Below, one piece after another: positions 48,337 to 61,500 of a DNA stretch of 64,000 nt (positions are counted from its first letter, which is position 1; every line of letters starts with the position of its first letter). Position numbers and translations under genes: made by a program. Under the pieces are notes generated by a model, which saw nothing but the letters and a program-made list of their open reading frames with translations, was not told the origin of the DNA and did not search any database. Source of the stretch: Vitellaria paradoxa (taxonomy: Eukaryota; Streptophyta; Magnoliopsida; Ericales; Sapotaceae); assembly GCA_019916065.1 (NCBI GenBank), contig CM034233.1, forward strand, positions 11,923,573 through 11,987,572, written 5' to 3'.

Positions 48337-48775
48337 ATTCTAAGCCGTGTGGGTTTGCCCATCAATAGACTTATATATATATATATATATATATTTGGTT
48401 GGTAATTCGAAATCCTCATTAGTTTATTATATCACATGCTATCCCTCACACACTATTTATTTGAGTCAAAAATCGAATTGATTTTTGTGAAAAATATACT
48501 CACGAATCACTCGAACTAACCAATTAGACTAATAGACTTTGCCTTTTCAGATTCTACATCATCAATTAATACACGAGTTCGTGGCTCATGAATGGTGTTT
48601 GTTCGGTGGGAGAAGAATTTTCAGTGGCCTTATCGACACAGCAACAAGTCATCGTCAACACCAACCCCACTGAGCAGAAAACGATGGAGACCGCCTTGTG
48701 ATGTTGGGAGTGATAATTAAAGCTTGGCTTTGGAACTTTCTTGTTCGTTTTCCGCACCTGGTTGGAATGCTTCTA

Positions 48776-49066
48776 AGGGTCCGTTTGAAAAAGGTAAAGA
48801 GCTAATTGGCTTATGGTTAATTAGTTTATTTACTTATTTGTAAAATGATCAAATTTATTCTTACATTTTAATCTTCTTTTTAAATATTTAAGGGCAAAAA
48901 TGTCAAATTAATCAAAACTAAAAAGCTATAAAAAAAAAGCCATTTTTCCCTTTTTGAATATAAAAATAGTTGACTTATTTTTAATTAGCTAGCTAGTTTT
49001 TATAGATAGGCTAGTTAAAAATAAGTCAGTTATTTTTCTTTTCCAAACCAAGCCTAAGTCTAGCGG
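48776..49066. repeat. MITE-like family F copy
   Basis: It starts GGGTCCGTTTGAAAAAGG and ends TTTCCAAACCAAGCC. A block (AAATGATCAAATTTATTC, then AAGGGCAAAAATGTCAAATT) recurs in the copy at 55212-55475. Confidence 0.55.
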
Positions 49067-50356
49067 TACAAGTCATAAGTACTAATGCATGGAGGTGCAT
49101 ACAAAAAATCCAACAATCTAAAAATTGAATTAATCCAATCATTTTAATTTAGATTAATGTGGTTGGATTAATTTAGATTTGCAAAATTAATTTGATTTTA
49201 AATCTAAAAATTGACAATTTGATATTTTTGATTCGCTTATCAGATTAATAAATAAAAGAATCAAACTTGAACTCGAACTCAACCAAAATAAAAATAAATC
49301 TGAATTAACCTAAAACTAACACGAAAAATATTAAACATAATATTTATAACATAAAGGGTGCGTTTGGCGCAATAAAAAATTTTAAAAATCTCTGAAACTT
49401 CTAAAAGTTATTCACTTTTTATCTCACTGTATGAATTACGAACTCACAACATATCTCAAATTATCTTACTTTATCTCTTTTTCGTCACTCCAAACACACT
49501 CATAATACTATAGTCTTATATTTTTATTGTCTTATGTATATAATGTATAATGTTTTACTTTTATATATATAAGGTTTGAACCACCCCAAATAACCGAGAA
49601 ATATAAAATATATAATAAAAAATGAGCAAATCTAAAACCGATCTAAACTAATTTAATATTTTCAATTTGGTTCAGTTATGGATCCAAATTTTAAAAAGTA
49701 AAAAAAAAAAGTTGAATTTCAAATTAAATACAATCCGAATCAAACTATATGCACACTTTTATCAAAGGTGTACGAATTAAATTTGTTAAATTTTATTAAT
49801 TTTAAATTTGATTTATCCATTTTTAAGTCGAACTCGATTAATCTTTTGGTAGAATCGATGTGGAATGCAATTCGAATAATTTAATATTTATATTATATTC
49901 ATCGAATCAAATTTACTTGGAATGTTTGTTGAGTTTCGAGTTAAACGAACCCCAAGCAGCTTGATTGGTTGTAAGGCCATACAAATCTTTCCCGTGGACA
50001 ATTGACATATACTTTCTGCAAATTTGTGGTAGTAAACGGCTTGTTATTCCACGTCTACAATTTGCAAATACTGACCGGCGGTGTGGACAAGTTGGAAGTC
50101 TGCAACTAATAATTTCATACGAATTAAAATGTTTACTTCTTCTTTTTGCGTACATGAATTAAAACCTTTTTTTCCAGGTGCTAGAATAGTTCCATCCCTA
50201 ATTTTACTAATTTATTATCGGTAGGGTTTAATGTTGGGACTATTACATTTTAATACATAAAAATAGTGTTTGGAGTAATAAAAAATAAGAAAAAATAAAA
50301 TAAAACGAGATAAAACATAATTTTTAATTAATTTTCACGTTTAGTATTTCTTTTCC
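49067..50356. other. Intergenic DNA including a family A MITE
   Basis: No gene recognised. The segment 49900-50160 has ordinary complexity but no coding sign. Repeats of the type AATTTGAATCGAA/CTCGAACTC occur around 49100-49330 and 49640-49870. Confidence 0.4.
49356..49498 (-). repeat. MITE family A copy, inverted
   Basis: The complement begins GTGTTTGGAGTGACGAAAAAG and carries the core GTGAGTTCGTAATTCATACA. It ends in the complement of GGTGCGTTTGGCGC. Confidence 0.72.
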
Positions 50357-50600
50357 AAATCATATTTTTTTAAAATGAACAGTGACAAACGCTAAAACGG
50401 CTTCTCAAATCCGTTTTCGTTCTAATAGATTCAAAAATTTTTCATTCGTTATTATTCTCTCTCTTTCTTTCTCATTTTTTTTTCCTAAATCACATTTTTT
50501 AGAGATAAACAGTGATAATCCGTTAGAATGGTTTACCTGAATCCATTCTAACGAATTCAAAAAATCTCCAAATAATATTTATTCTCTCTCTCTCTCTAAA
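50357..50600. repeat. Two-copy repeat (offset 130 bp) with a perfect 11-bp hairpin
   Basis: Copies start at 50357 and 50487 (AAATCAYATTTTTT...AACAGTGAYAA...). Each contains an AACGG-type inverted pair and ends in a CT-rich run. The second holds CGTTAGAATGG at 50521-50531 and its exact complement at 50543-50553. Confidence 0.65.
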
Positions 50601-51295
50601 ACTTATCTCTTTGGGATGAATAGTAGTAGAATACAATACATCAAATTTATAAGGTGAGTGGAGAGATAGTTTAATTAAGGGTTATCTTTGATTATGAATC
50701 AGTCAAATAGGGATTTATCCAGTGATTCAAGCCACTTGCTGCTAATGACGAACAATTGATAGTTAAAGATGAATTAGGAAATAACAATAGTGAAAACTAA
50801 AAATATAGTAAACTTTTAGCTAGATTTGGGTTTGAAACCGAGAACAACCAATTTTGACATTATCTTTTGGGGGGGGGGGGAATTTTCACAATATTATTTT
50901 GAAATAATGTCCATAACAAGTTGGCCACCAATTAAAATTCCATATCACACATTTTAATGTTATATGTAGTCAGAAGGGATTAATGAAAAAATAAAATAAA
51001 AATTTGTCAAATTAATTGGTTTCACAATTTTTTTCAGATTCTTTAACTACATCTAGCGCTCCCTTATTAATAGTGCTAAATACTAGAGTATACACTTGAA
51101 CATAATTTTATTGTAAAATTTAAATAACCAAGTAATTAAAAGTACAATTGAATGGTATTTACAATATTCTATTTTAAATTTAATTAATTATTAATTAATT
51201 CCCGTAGATTGTATGAAGAAAAAGATCCATGCTTTCAGGTGTACAAGAAAAGAGCAAATTTTGCAATATTTTTTAACATTATATTATTTGAGAGA

Positions 51296-51673
51296 GGACC
51301 TGTTTAGAGGGGCCAAAAAATTAAAAAAATTATTAACTTTTAGTATTTTATATGTTTGGTAAGACAACAAAAATTATTAATAATCCTACGTTGTAGGGTA
51401 CTAAATGTATCAACTTTTGCTTAATTGGCGAGGGAGTATAATATTCATTTCATTTTATCTCAATTCAATAGTTTAGAAAAAAAATTTTACTAAATACAAA
51501 ATGCTGTCAATAGTTATTAAAAAATTATATTTATTTTATAAAATATCTAAAAGTTATCAAAAATTACTAAAAATTTATATTTATTTTTTGAAACACATCA
51601 AAAAATTTACTTACTAATTTTTTATTAAAAATATAAAAAATTAGCTAAAAATTAGACATATGAACGGAGCCAT
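51296..51673. repeat. MITE-like family C copy
   Basis: It starts GACCTGTTTAGAGGGGCC and ends near ATGAACGGAGCCAT. The interior has repeated AAAATTANTAAAAATT-type blocks as in the other family C members. Confidence 0.45.
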
Positions 51674-53856
51674 AGATAAGCTAGACGATGTGGGCTAAAA
51701 AAAAAGAACTTTTCTACTACGAGTAATTATTATATTATTATTATTTTCCTCATTGAAATCGTGAATATAGGAAGATGGAGTTGGGAGGTTCTTTTCCTTG
51801 AGAGCGGTGAGAGCGATCGGCAAGCAAGTGGGGTTATACAAAAGTTGCAAGATGAGTCACGAGAACCTAAAGGCCTACCGCAAGCAAAGAATGCTTCAAT
51901 CCCCCTGCTTTTTTAAATCCTTTTCTGCCCTTTGACAGCATCTTTCTGTCATCTTTGTCATTCTCTACTGTTCTCTTATTTGGATTTTATCTCACATTTC
52001 TGGCCCCTTTTTTTGTCCAATCACATGAGACATCCCATCCCCCACCCCTCACCCCCTCTCTTTCTTTTCGAGTGTATAATAATTACTTTTATTGCATTAT
52101 TTTCGTTGTTGTTAGTTAACCCTCATTTTGAACATTTAAAAATTGTTAAAAAATAATTGAAATTTTTCAAAAATTATTTATTTTTTTATTTTATTATAGA
52201 AATTATGAATTCATAATTTTTATTAAATTTTATCACTTTTTGTCATTCCAAATATTTCCTAAATCTTTTATATTTGGATCAGGAATTGGTCAATAGACGA
52301 GAACTAAAAATTATTCATCTTATTTAATTTTTGATAAAAAATGAAAGAGTAAAGTTATGAAATTTAAGAAATTTAAAATAATTAAATTAAAAAATTAGTT
52401 TAATGATGAATACTTTGTACTTGTTAAATTTTTAATCAACTCTGACAAGAACGTACATTTAATATTTTACTTTTCTTATTATTTTCTTACATTTTTCTTT
52501 TTATTTTCTTCTCTCTCCCTCTTTCTCTAAATTCCCAATTCAAAGTCCAAACACACCCTTAAGATAGGATATATATTGTGTTTCATTGTACTCAAAAAAG
52601 AAAAAAGAAAAGGAAAAAAAAAAAAAAAAAAAAGAGCAAAAGATTAAGACATGAATCCTAAATGGTTACTCATATTGAACAACTTGCAATGTAAATAGGC
52701 GACTCTATAAGCCACTTTTGCCGCCAATCTACCTATTTAGCTTTGTTTGCGTTCCTCAAAGTTATTTTCTAACTTTTTACTCAAAAAATTTATGATTTGA
52801 TATTTTAATCTTTTGTTTTTCTAATGGCTGAAAAGGTAAAAAAAAAAAAAAAAGATAGAAATAAAACAATAATTTGATTTTGTTTTTGATACCCAAAATG
52901 AACTTTTACTACTAAAATTTAGCTTTAAGCTTGTCTGCTAGCTTTTTCTATTCCTTTATTAGGCAATTGCGTTACTGTCAAAGCGACTTCTACAATAATA
53001 ATTATTATTATAACAAAAAATTGTTGTTCTGCCAAAGGTAAAAACCTGTTTGGAGTGAGAATTTGGGGGGGGGGGGGCGAAATAGAAAGCGGAAAGAAAA
53101 GAAAAAAAAATTGGAAAACAATAAATGAACCATAAAAAGCTTAAATATATGCAGTTATTTGAATGATTTAAAAAATATAATAATAATAAAAAGTATTTAT
53201 CAATATAAACTTAAAAAAAAAAAAGAAGGAAGTTTAAATCCTTATTAATATTTCTACTCAAATCCTCACTCCAAACAGTCCTTTAATATTAATAAAACAT
53301 TGCACCATCGGTCCATTGCTAATGATGTATTTGGAACTTGAATTTCCATAGGCAAAAAATAAATTAAAGAAAGAAACAAAGAGAAAAAAATAGAAAAGTA
53401 AAGTGAAATAAAAATATTAGTATTTTTTTTTTTCAATTGAATTGGAAATATGAGAATATAATAAATAAGTACTGATTAAAAATTTTATTTTTTCATTTAA
53501 TTAAATATAAGAAATGATTGTTAATAAATAGTTTCATTTGCCAACTATTTTCCCCCCAATTAATTCTTCTTCTAAACTCTTAAATCTTATGGTTTTCGAG
53601 TTGGAAGCTGAAAGGAGATTCTGCTGTCTTCAATTCCTAATTCATAGAACTACAATCGGATTTATCTACACGAATTACTTAAAGATATGTTTACAATGAT
53701 AAAAAGAAAGATAAAATAAGAAAATTTAAGATAATGTGTATTCATAATTCGTGTAATGATATAAAAATGAATAATTTTTTTAAATATTTTAAAAAGTGAA
53801 TAAGTGAAATATGTATTCATACGTAAAAATCATCTGTAATATTTTTTTTTTACTTT
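51674..53856. other. Intergenic DNA without a recognised gene
   Basis: A patch at 51770-52080 has normal complexity but no convincing frame, and its T/C-rich tail could be leader-like. A diverged inverted family A copy is at about 52134-52260 and a partial one at about 53684-53790. The rest is AT-rich with A and G runs. Confidence 0.45.
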
Positions 53857-54002
53857 GGGTACGTTTGATTTGATATAAAACGTTGAAAAATTTAAAAAAT
53901 TTTTAAAAATTATTTATTTTTTATCTCATTACACGAATTATAAATTCATAAATTATCTAATTTTATTTTAATTTATCTCACTCTTTATCATTCTAAACAC
54001 AC
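53857..54002 (-). repeat. MITE family A copy, inverted
   Basis: The complement begins GTGTGTTTAGAATGATAAAG and carries the core GAATTTATAATTCGTGTAAT. It ends in the complement of GGGTACGTTTGATTTG. Confidence 0.65.
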
Positions 54003-54848
54003 TTTTTTTTTTTTTTCAACGAATCAATCTGAAATTTTTACGCTTTGCACGACACGTTTCATAATTAAATGGGGGAAGAGCAACACTGACAGTCTCATTT
54101 TCCAGTAAAATTTAAAAGAATAATTCACGGTGATGAAGTTACACAAGAAAAGTCAGCACTCGTACGGATTGAGTCTGTATTCTCTAAGCTAATCAATAAA
54201 ACTACAAGACAACAATGAAAGAGAAGGGTCGGCCCTTAAATCAAAGAGAAATGGAAACAGACAGAGAGACAGAGAGAGATCGGTGGACTAGAGTTGGAAG
54301 CGTCCTTATGATTAAAGTACGTTTAAAATAGTAAAAAGTGTGATAAAACATTATTAAATTTTTTTTTTATATTTGATGTACATGTCTCAAGCCGTAATTT
54401 TTAAAAATGAATAGTAAAATTTCGTTCCAACGGATTTAAAAATTTGGGCAATCATGATTTATTTGCACTATAATCTGTCCAAACAATTTCTATCCAAACA
54501 AATGATAGAAACTGTTTGAATGGAAGTTGGCCGCGCGAATCCGTCGAAACGGTTTCTACAATCCGTTAGAACGGTTTCTATGACCTCACAAAAAATAGTT
54601 AAAGCAGGTGTTATTCGGTAGTTTAGAAGTTGATGGTGAGAATAATAAAAAAATTTTTGCTATTTGATTAATCAAATTCTAGTTATCGAATTTTTTTGAA
54701 AGATATTAAACTTTTTTTAAACTGTGACAAGGCAAAATGTGTAAAAATATAACAGAGATTTTTAGAGTTTTTCATATACTTTTAAAAGGTTTTCAGAGAT
54801 TTTTCTCAAATTTTTGTGCACCAAACACACCCTAAGTTAGTAGATTTA
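54003..54848. other. Intergenic DNA with AACGGTTTC repeats
   Basis: About 54420-54600 carries several copies of a CCGTYNAAACGGTTTCTA-like motif in both orientations, similar to 18.4 and 50.4 kb. A MITE-like stretch runs from about 54604 to 54832 (ends GTGCACCAAACACACC). Confidence 0.4.
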
Positions 54849-55211
54849 AGGGATGTTTAGAGGCACAGTTTTTAGTAATTTTGAGTAATTTTTAATTAAA
54901 AGTTACTCATTGTAATTTTTAATGTGTTTTGTGAAGTAAGTTCTAATTTTTAGCCATTTTTTTGTAATTTTTAGGTATTTAGTAAAACTTTTGACAATAA
55001 TTAGTAATTTTTAGCAATTTTTGAGTATTTGGTAAAATTCTTAACAATTTTCAGTAATTTTTGTATATTTGATAAAACTTTGAGTAACTTTTGAGTGGAG
55101 GAAATTATTATAATAGAGTAAAAAAGTAGTAAAAGTTAAGGTCTTACCAAATACTTACTTTGCAACTTTTGGTAGATTCTTGCACATTTTTGTGTTGCCA
55201 AACTGGGACTT
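54849..55211. repeat. MITE-like family C copy
   Basis: It starts AGGGATGTTTAGAGGCAC and ends GTGTTGCCAAACTGGGAC. Inside, GTAATTTTTAGNATTTNGTAAAA is repeated about five times. Confidence 0.6.
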
Positions 55212-55475
55212 AGGCACCGTTTAATAAAAATAATTAAAAATTGTAGCTACTAGCTCCTAGTTACAAATTTTTTTAATTTTTTTTAAATGATCAAATTTAC
55301 TTTCTTATATTTTAATTTTTTTTAATTTTGTAAGAGCAAAAATATCAGATAAATAAAAAAGTTAAAAAGTTAACTACTAAAAAGTTAACTTTTTTTTTCC
55401 TTCTCAAACACAAAAAAGTAAACTACAAAAAAATTACCTTTTTTTCACTGCCCAAACCAAACCTTGCTTATAAAA
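55212..55475. repeat. MITE-like family F copy
   Basis: It starts GGCACCGTTTAATAAAAATA and ends CTGCCCAAACCAAACC. It shares AAATGATCAAATTTACTTTC with the copy at 48776 and abuts a family C copy on its left. Confidence 0.5.
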
Positions 55476-55599
55476 AAATATAGTTAATAATTGTACTTTT
55501 ATCCCAAATGACCTACCCTTTTAGCTGAGATAATTCAATTAATTAGAATATTTTTTGAATCGATAACTTAAATCCTAGATGATTTTAATTGAATTTTAA

Positions 55600-55950
55600 G
55601 ATCCGTTTGGAGGCTCAAAAATTAGTAAAAATGTTTTAAAAGTTACATTTTAATGTAACTTTTGGTGCGTTTAGTAGAACCATAATTTTTCTTACTTTTT
55701 TGATTTGTTACAGTACAAAACAAAACAAAAAGTTACTACTTTTTTTATTTATTACAATAAAAAATATATCAAATACACAAAAAATTACTTTTTTTTTATT
55801 TACTATAGTAAAAAAATTTACAAAACACCTAAAAATTACAAAAAAATGTTAAAAAATACACTTTGTTCCATTAAACACACAAAAAAATAAAAAAAAAAAC
55901 ACACAAAAAATTTCACTTTTTTTTTTGTTTTTGCAACTCCAAACGGCCTC
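55600..55950. repeat. MITE-like family C copy with good terminal repeats
   Basis: It starts GATCCGTTTGGAGGCTC, and the complement of its right end reads GAGGCCGTTTGGAGTTGC. The interior is AT-rich and repetitive. Confidence 0.62.
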
Positions 55951-56379
55951 TTAGCAGAATTATAACAACTTTTTCTATAGTGACACTGACATTTCTCTCA
56001 ATGAATGAGAATGAATTAGAGTATTATTTTCTATAATGATACCGATGTTTTTGTTGATGAATGGAAATGATCACTTTGCATTATGGGATCATTTTTTATT
56101 TGAAAAAGATTTAGACTCTATTTTCTATAGTTTTGGGATTAACTTAGGAGTTTTGCTTGAGCTGGCGTGATGTGAACTTTCCATATTAATTTAATATGTC
56201 GGCTATACACATCAACGGAGTGATGATGCAATCGGAATTTAATCTTCTTAAGAATTTATTAGTAATTAAGTTTGCCCTCCACTAATCAAATAATTAGAAT
56301 GAGTTGGTGTAGATTTTCTACAAACAAATCACTTATTTTTATTTATTTATTTATTTTTTGGCATTCCACCCTCGTTTCT

Positions 56380-56710
56380 AAGGGGTTATTTGAAATTTTA
56401 ATTTTTACTAATTTTGGACTTTTTTTTTGGCTAAAAATTAGTAATTAGAATTTTTGTTATATTAGGTAAAATAAGTAGTAATTTTTGATAATTTTTATAT
56501 ATTTAGTAAAATTTTTAATAACTTTTAGTACTGTTTAACAACTTTAGGTAATTTTTTTGTTTTAGTAAAAATTTTCATAAATTTTGAATTGAATAAGTTA
56601 TTATAATTAATAATTAAGTAAAAAATTAATAAAAAATAATATTTTACCAAACACTGAAGAAGTAAAAATTAATTAATTTTTATTAAAAATTGATCACCAA
56701 ACGGTGCCTA
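56380..56710. repeat. MITE-like family C copy
   Basis: It starts AAGGGGTTATTTGAAATTTT, and the complement of its right end reads TAGGCACCGTTTGGTGATCA. Interior repeats are GTAATTTTTGATAATTTTT-like. Confidence 0.5.
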
Positions 56711-56969
56711 AGAATTTGGTTTAAAACGTGCACAAAATCCACAATTAACACGGTCAATTTATGGCCGTCCCTTTTTAAGTAATTATATCAAATTGGAAAC
56801 GGGAAAGATAGAGACTTACTATTATTATAAACACTTACCATTGGCCGGAAAGACGAATGTTAATTATTATTCTGTAAATCAGAAAATAATTAATAATATA
56901 ATTTTATAGATATTCTTCATATCCACCTTTTTTTTTTTTTTTTAAATCTCAACCAAATTGCTGGGCAAA

Positions 56970-56976
56970 TATAAAT
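56970..56976 (+). promoter_or_regulatory. Probable TATA box of the glycosyltransferase gene
   Basis: TATAAAT lies about 277 bases before the start codon, followed by a G+C-richer segment (CCTTGATCGCCTCC). Transcription probably starts near 57000. The leader then contains GA repeats. Confidence 0.5.
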
Positions 56977-57246
56977 GCCCCTTGATCGCCTCCAGGTAAA
57001 CTGACCGAAGCTCAGACAAAAGAAGAAGGAATCAGCAATTGCCGATTGGATTTTGTCCTTCCATATGCATATAATAGAGAGAGAGAGAGAAATTTATATA
57101 TATTTATATTTCTAGAGAGAGAAAGTGAGTTGCAGAAGTGGCGTGGCCGGTGATTGTCTTGTAGGTTGTTGAGAGAGAGAAACAGAGAGAGACAGACAGA
57201 GAGAGTTGGCGTTGGGTGTGGGTTTTACAGAGAGAGGTGGGAGGAG

Positions 57247-57408
57247 ATGCAGAAGCGGAGGGGGTGGACGGTTGGGTTGCTGAGGAAGTCGCTAACGGGC
57301 GCGATAGGTTCAATAGGTCTACTGGCTCTGCTCTATGCCCACGTACGTCTGTTCCTTTCCTCTGAAGTGGCCAATTTACCCGACTCTTACAAGCTCCCCA
57401 TGGTTGAG

Positions 57409-57449
<41 letters not shown>

Positions 57450-58558
57450 CCCTTCAATTCCAGCTCTATTCTTCTTGCCTTTTTTTTTTTTTTTTGGTTC
57501 AACTGATTGAAATGCTATTTGATTCTAGGGTTTCACGAATTCTGGGAAATCCATCCCCTCTTTTTGAAGATCTTCGAACTTTTGGTTTGCTTTGTATCTA
57601 TAAATATGCTTCTTCGTATATGTAGAGTTGAAACTTGTTATGGTGCGTTTGATTGAGGTTTTGATCAAGTTTGCCATTCTGATTTTAAAAATTTGTGAAC
57701 TTTTTAGTTTTTTATTAATGTGCAAACCTCGAACTTCCTCTTGCGTTATTATTGTGCATTTAAGCTTCTATTTTTAGAAATCATTGCGAAAGTTGCTATG
57801 CTATATTTTTTCGGTTTTGTTAGATTAGGGGTATAAAATAAGGTTTTTTACTAATCTGGGATGATTCGATTTTGTAGCAACAAGAAATTGGATCCCAAAA
57901 ATTGGGAGAAGAACGAAGCTGGAAGCTAGAAGTTACGCCACCCCATTTGTCAAGAGCTCCTCTCCCTGCTCGCAAGGTTTTGTGCTTCTCTTATTATGTG
58001 TGCCTATTAGCTTCCCTGTGAATTCTTGATTTTTTTCTTACTTTTTCAAACCCATTTTAAGCAATTTAATGTTCTAGTGTCTGGTTCTTACTTACCAAAG
58101 AAAAAAGTATCTGGTTCTTCACGTGGTGCTCATCAAGAAGATGGATAGTCTAAATTTAATCTGGTATATTATACAGGTTTAGTGCCATCTATATGTAAAT
58201 CTATATTATATATAATAACGTAGGCGTCTTTGCATATTGATACGAAATAGTCATGCATCTTTCATGTTTTCACTCCTTTAGACTTGACAGTTGGGCAGCG
58301 GAAATGGGATTTTGGACTTGGACAAGCTATGGAAGCCCCTGCCAAATCGAGACTATGTGCCCTGTATTGAGCCTAGTTCAACCTACACGTGTAAGAATGA
58401 ATTGATTTTACTTCAAGTGTCTGAACATGAAGCTCATTCATCATTACTATTCCATTATTATTTTTTGATCATTTTATTTTTGTTTCATCAGCTCCTGGAG
58501 AGTCCCGAGGTTACCTTCTAGTTCACACAAATGGTGGGCTAAATCAGATGCGAGCTGG

Positions 58559-58598
<40 letters not shown>

Positions 58599-61500
58599 GA
58601 AATCTTTGCTGCGGCAATCTTGATTTACTTCTTGTTAGGGTCACATATATATATATATATATATTTTTTTTTTTTCTCTGCTGGATTGCTTTGAAGCTGA
58701 GGGTATATGCTAAACCTGAAATGGTCGTTTAATTAGTCCAGCCATAACCTGTTATGAGATTTGGAGGTTTGAAAGTCAATATGTTTTTCCAAGAGCTTGG
58801 TGGAAATTCAATTTGCATAATTAAAATTTTAGGTTTTTCTTTTATGGGAAAAAAAATTAATTACAACTGTGGAGCGTTTTTTCGTTCATACAATCGAATT
58901 AGTTTTTTTATCAGCCTAGAAATTGAGCAGTTCAAAAATTTCTGTCACGATGAAATTACATGTTTCCATGTGTTTTTGCTTACCTGTTCTTATTTCCACT
59001 TTACTTCTAATTGTATTTAAGGCACTGAATTTAAAATAAACATTTATGCATTACTTGAGGCAAAGTTTGCAAGAATGTCAGGGTACTTTTTTCGTAGTAT
59101 GATTATGATATAAAATGTAAATAGTTGGCCTATTCTGAATTGTTATGGGGGTGGATCCAAAATCTCTTACCCTTAGAACAATAGATAGAAAATGTGACTC
59201 AGACTGCAATTAAATGATCACTGGAAGTGAACAGAACAATATGATGTCTAATTGCATCATTGACTTCTTCTTGCAAAATTCATAGGCCCTTAATCCAACT
59301 GGTGCCAAGTCATTTATCAAGTTAGACCCCAAGGTTTTGGAATTTTTTGGACCATTTTATTTTGTTCCGGCTAGGCTATTTATGGTAATCACTGCATTTG
59401 ATGAAGCTTGTTAGTTGTCAAATGGAGTAGACGCCAACTAGTTTGGGACTATGGCTTTGTTGAGCTGAATTGGGTTGTTAGTTGTCAAATATGCATGCGA
59501 TTTCGTTATTTTGGTAACTTAGCATAGGCTTCACAAATCAGTCTCGACAGTCTCCTATGGTGCATCATAAAGAGTCTAATAATATGATTTCCTTGCCATT
59601 TTAATTTTAACTGATTGTAGATTATTTCTTATAACAATTTGGAAGTGAATTATTGTACTTTTGTTGTTTGACATATTTATAATGGATGGCATTACATCCA
59701 TGCAGAAACATAGTTGTCAAGGCATCTTTTTACATTTTACCATTATCATAATGCTGTTTCTACATGGGCCTGAAGAACTGTTTTATACCTAAATTGCAGA
59801 TATGTGACATGGTTGCTGTTGCCCGTATTATAAATGCAACTCTTGTAATTCCAGAACTTGATAAACGCTCATTCTGGCAAGATACTAGGTACATTTTTTC
59901 TTAAATTTGCAGTTTGCATTTGTGTCTAAATTTCTGAATAGTATTGTTAACATTACATGTTCAAACTGCAGCAATTTTTCTGATGTATTTGACGAAGATC
60001 ATTTTATTAGTTCCTTGGCTAATGATGTAAAAATCATTAGAAAGCTTCCTAAGGAACTAGCAAATGCTACAAGAGTAGTTAAGCACTTCAGAAGCTGGTC
60101 TGGTGTTGATTATTATCAGGATGAGATTGCTGGTCTCTGGGATGATTATGAGGTAATGGACTATAGCATTCATTTGGAATATGATTCAATATTTCAAATG
60201 CAACATCTATCCATAAAATATGCAATATTTGAATTAACTTCTTTCCATAGGTTATTCGAGCGGCTAAGTCTGATTCTCGATTGGCAAACAATAATCTGCC
60301 TTTAGACATTCAAAAGTTGCGGTGCCGCGCTTGTTATGAAGCACTCCGTTTTTCACCAAAAATTGAAGCAATGGGAAAAGTAACTTCTTACTCACTAACC
60401 TTGACTTTTAGAGGCTATATCTCTGTTGGGCTAATGCATATTTTTCTGTTCATTCTGTAGTTGTTGGTGGATCGGATGAGATCTCATGGTCCGTTTATTG
60501 CTTTGCATCTACGATATGAAAAGGACGTGCTTGCTTTTAGTGGGTGCACGCATGGTTTATCCCCGGAAGAAGCTGATGAGCTAACAATAATCAGGTCCGA
60601 GATGTCTATTGTTTTACAAATGAGATTGGCATTGTGTTTCTGCATTGTGTACTTCTCTATTAGATGGATTCTTACCGTTTTAGACACTCAACGGTTAAGA
60701 ATATGGGATATGTCTCCCAAATATTTAGTTGGGCATTCCCGCAACAAGTATATTTTGCAATTGGAGTAAACTATACTTAAAACTCTTATACTATGGCATG
60801 AAAGGATTTATGGGTGTGTTTGGTACCTTGTAGATATTATTTTGCCCTAGAATATGAAATTTTTGTCATTCTCCATATCCTTGGACGAGAATAGATGAAT
60901 TCAACTCTTGACGTTGATATGTTCAAAATGGACGTGGTACTTCCCTAGAATATGCTGCTTGCCATTGACTTTCTTCATTTTGAACTCGTAGGGAGAACAC
61001 TGCATACTGGAAAGTCAAGGATATCAATTCCACGGAACAAAGAAGCAAGGGATATTGCCCTTTGACTCCAAAGGAGGTTGGAATATTCCTCACTGCTCTA
61101 GGATTCCCATCAAAGACCCCCATATATATTGCTGCTGGAGAGATGTATGGAGGTGATTCTCATATGTCTAATCTGCAATTGCACTTCCCCCTATTAATGA
61201 ACAAGGTATGCTGTAAATTAATCCATTTGTTTGATGATTTAAAAAAAAAAAAAAAAAGATCCTTGCCAGAATATAAATTATTGTGTGGTCAATAAGAATC
61301 CCTTGAGCTTCAATGGCATCATTTCAACATGGAGGGAAGCAAGTGACTTGTGCTTGTCTGTACAAGAACACATTGTGAGAACTATTATATAGTGTCATTG
61401 ATGGACTGACTGACCCAAAAAAAAAAAAAAAATTATTCTTGATGGACTGTGGTAGTTCATATGATGTGAGAACCATCTCCACGTTATTACATCTACCTTA

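Noticed and set aside
57104..57502. 132-codon minus-strand frame over exon 1 of the glycosyltransferase gene
   Set aside because: It consists largely of GA/CT-repeat-encoded Arg-Glu and Ser-Leu runs, and the plus-strand exon is strongly supported.
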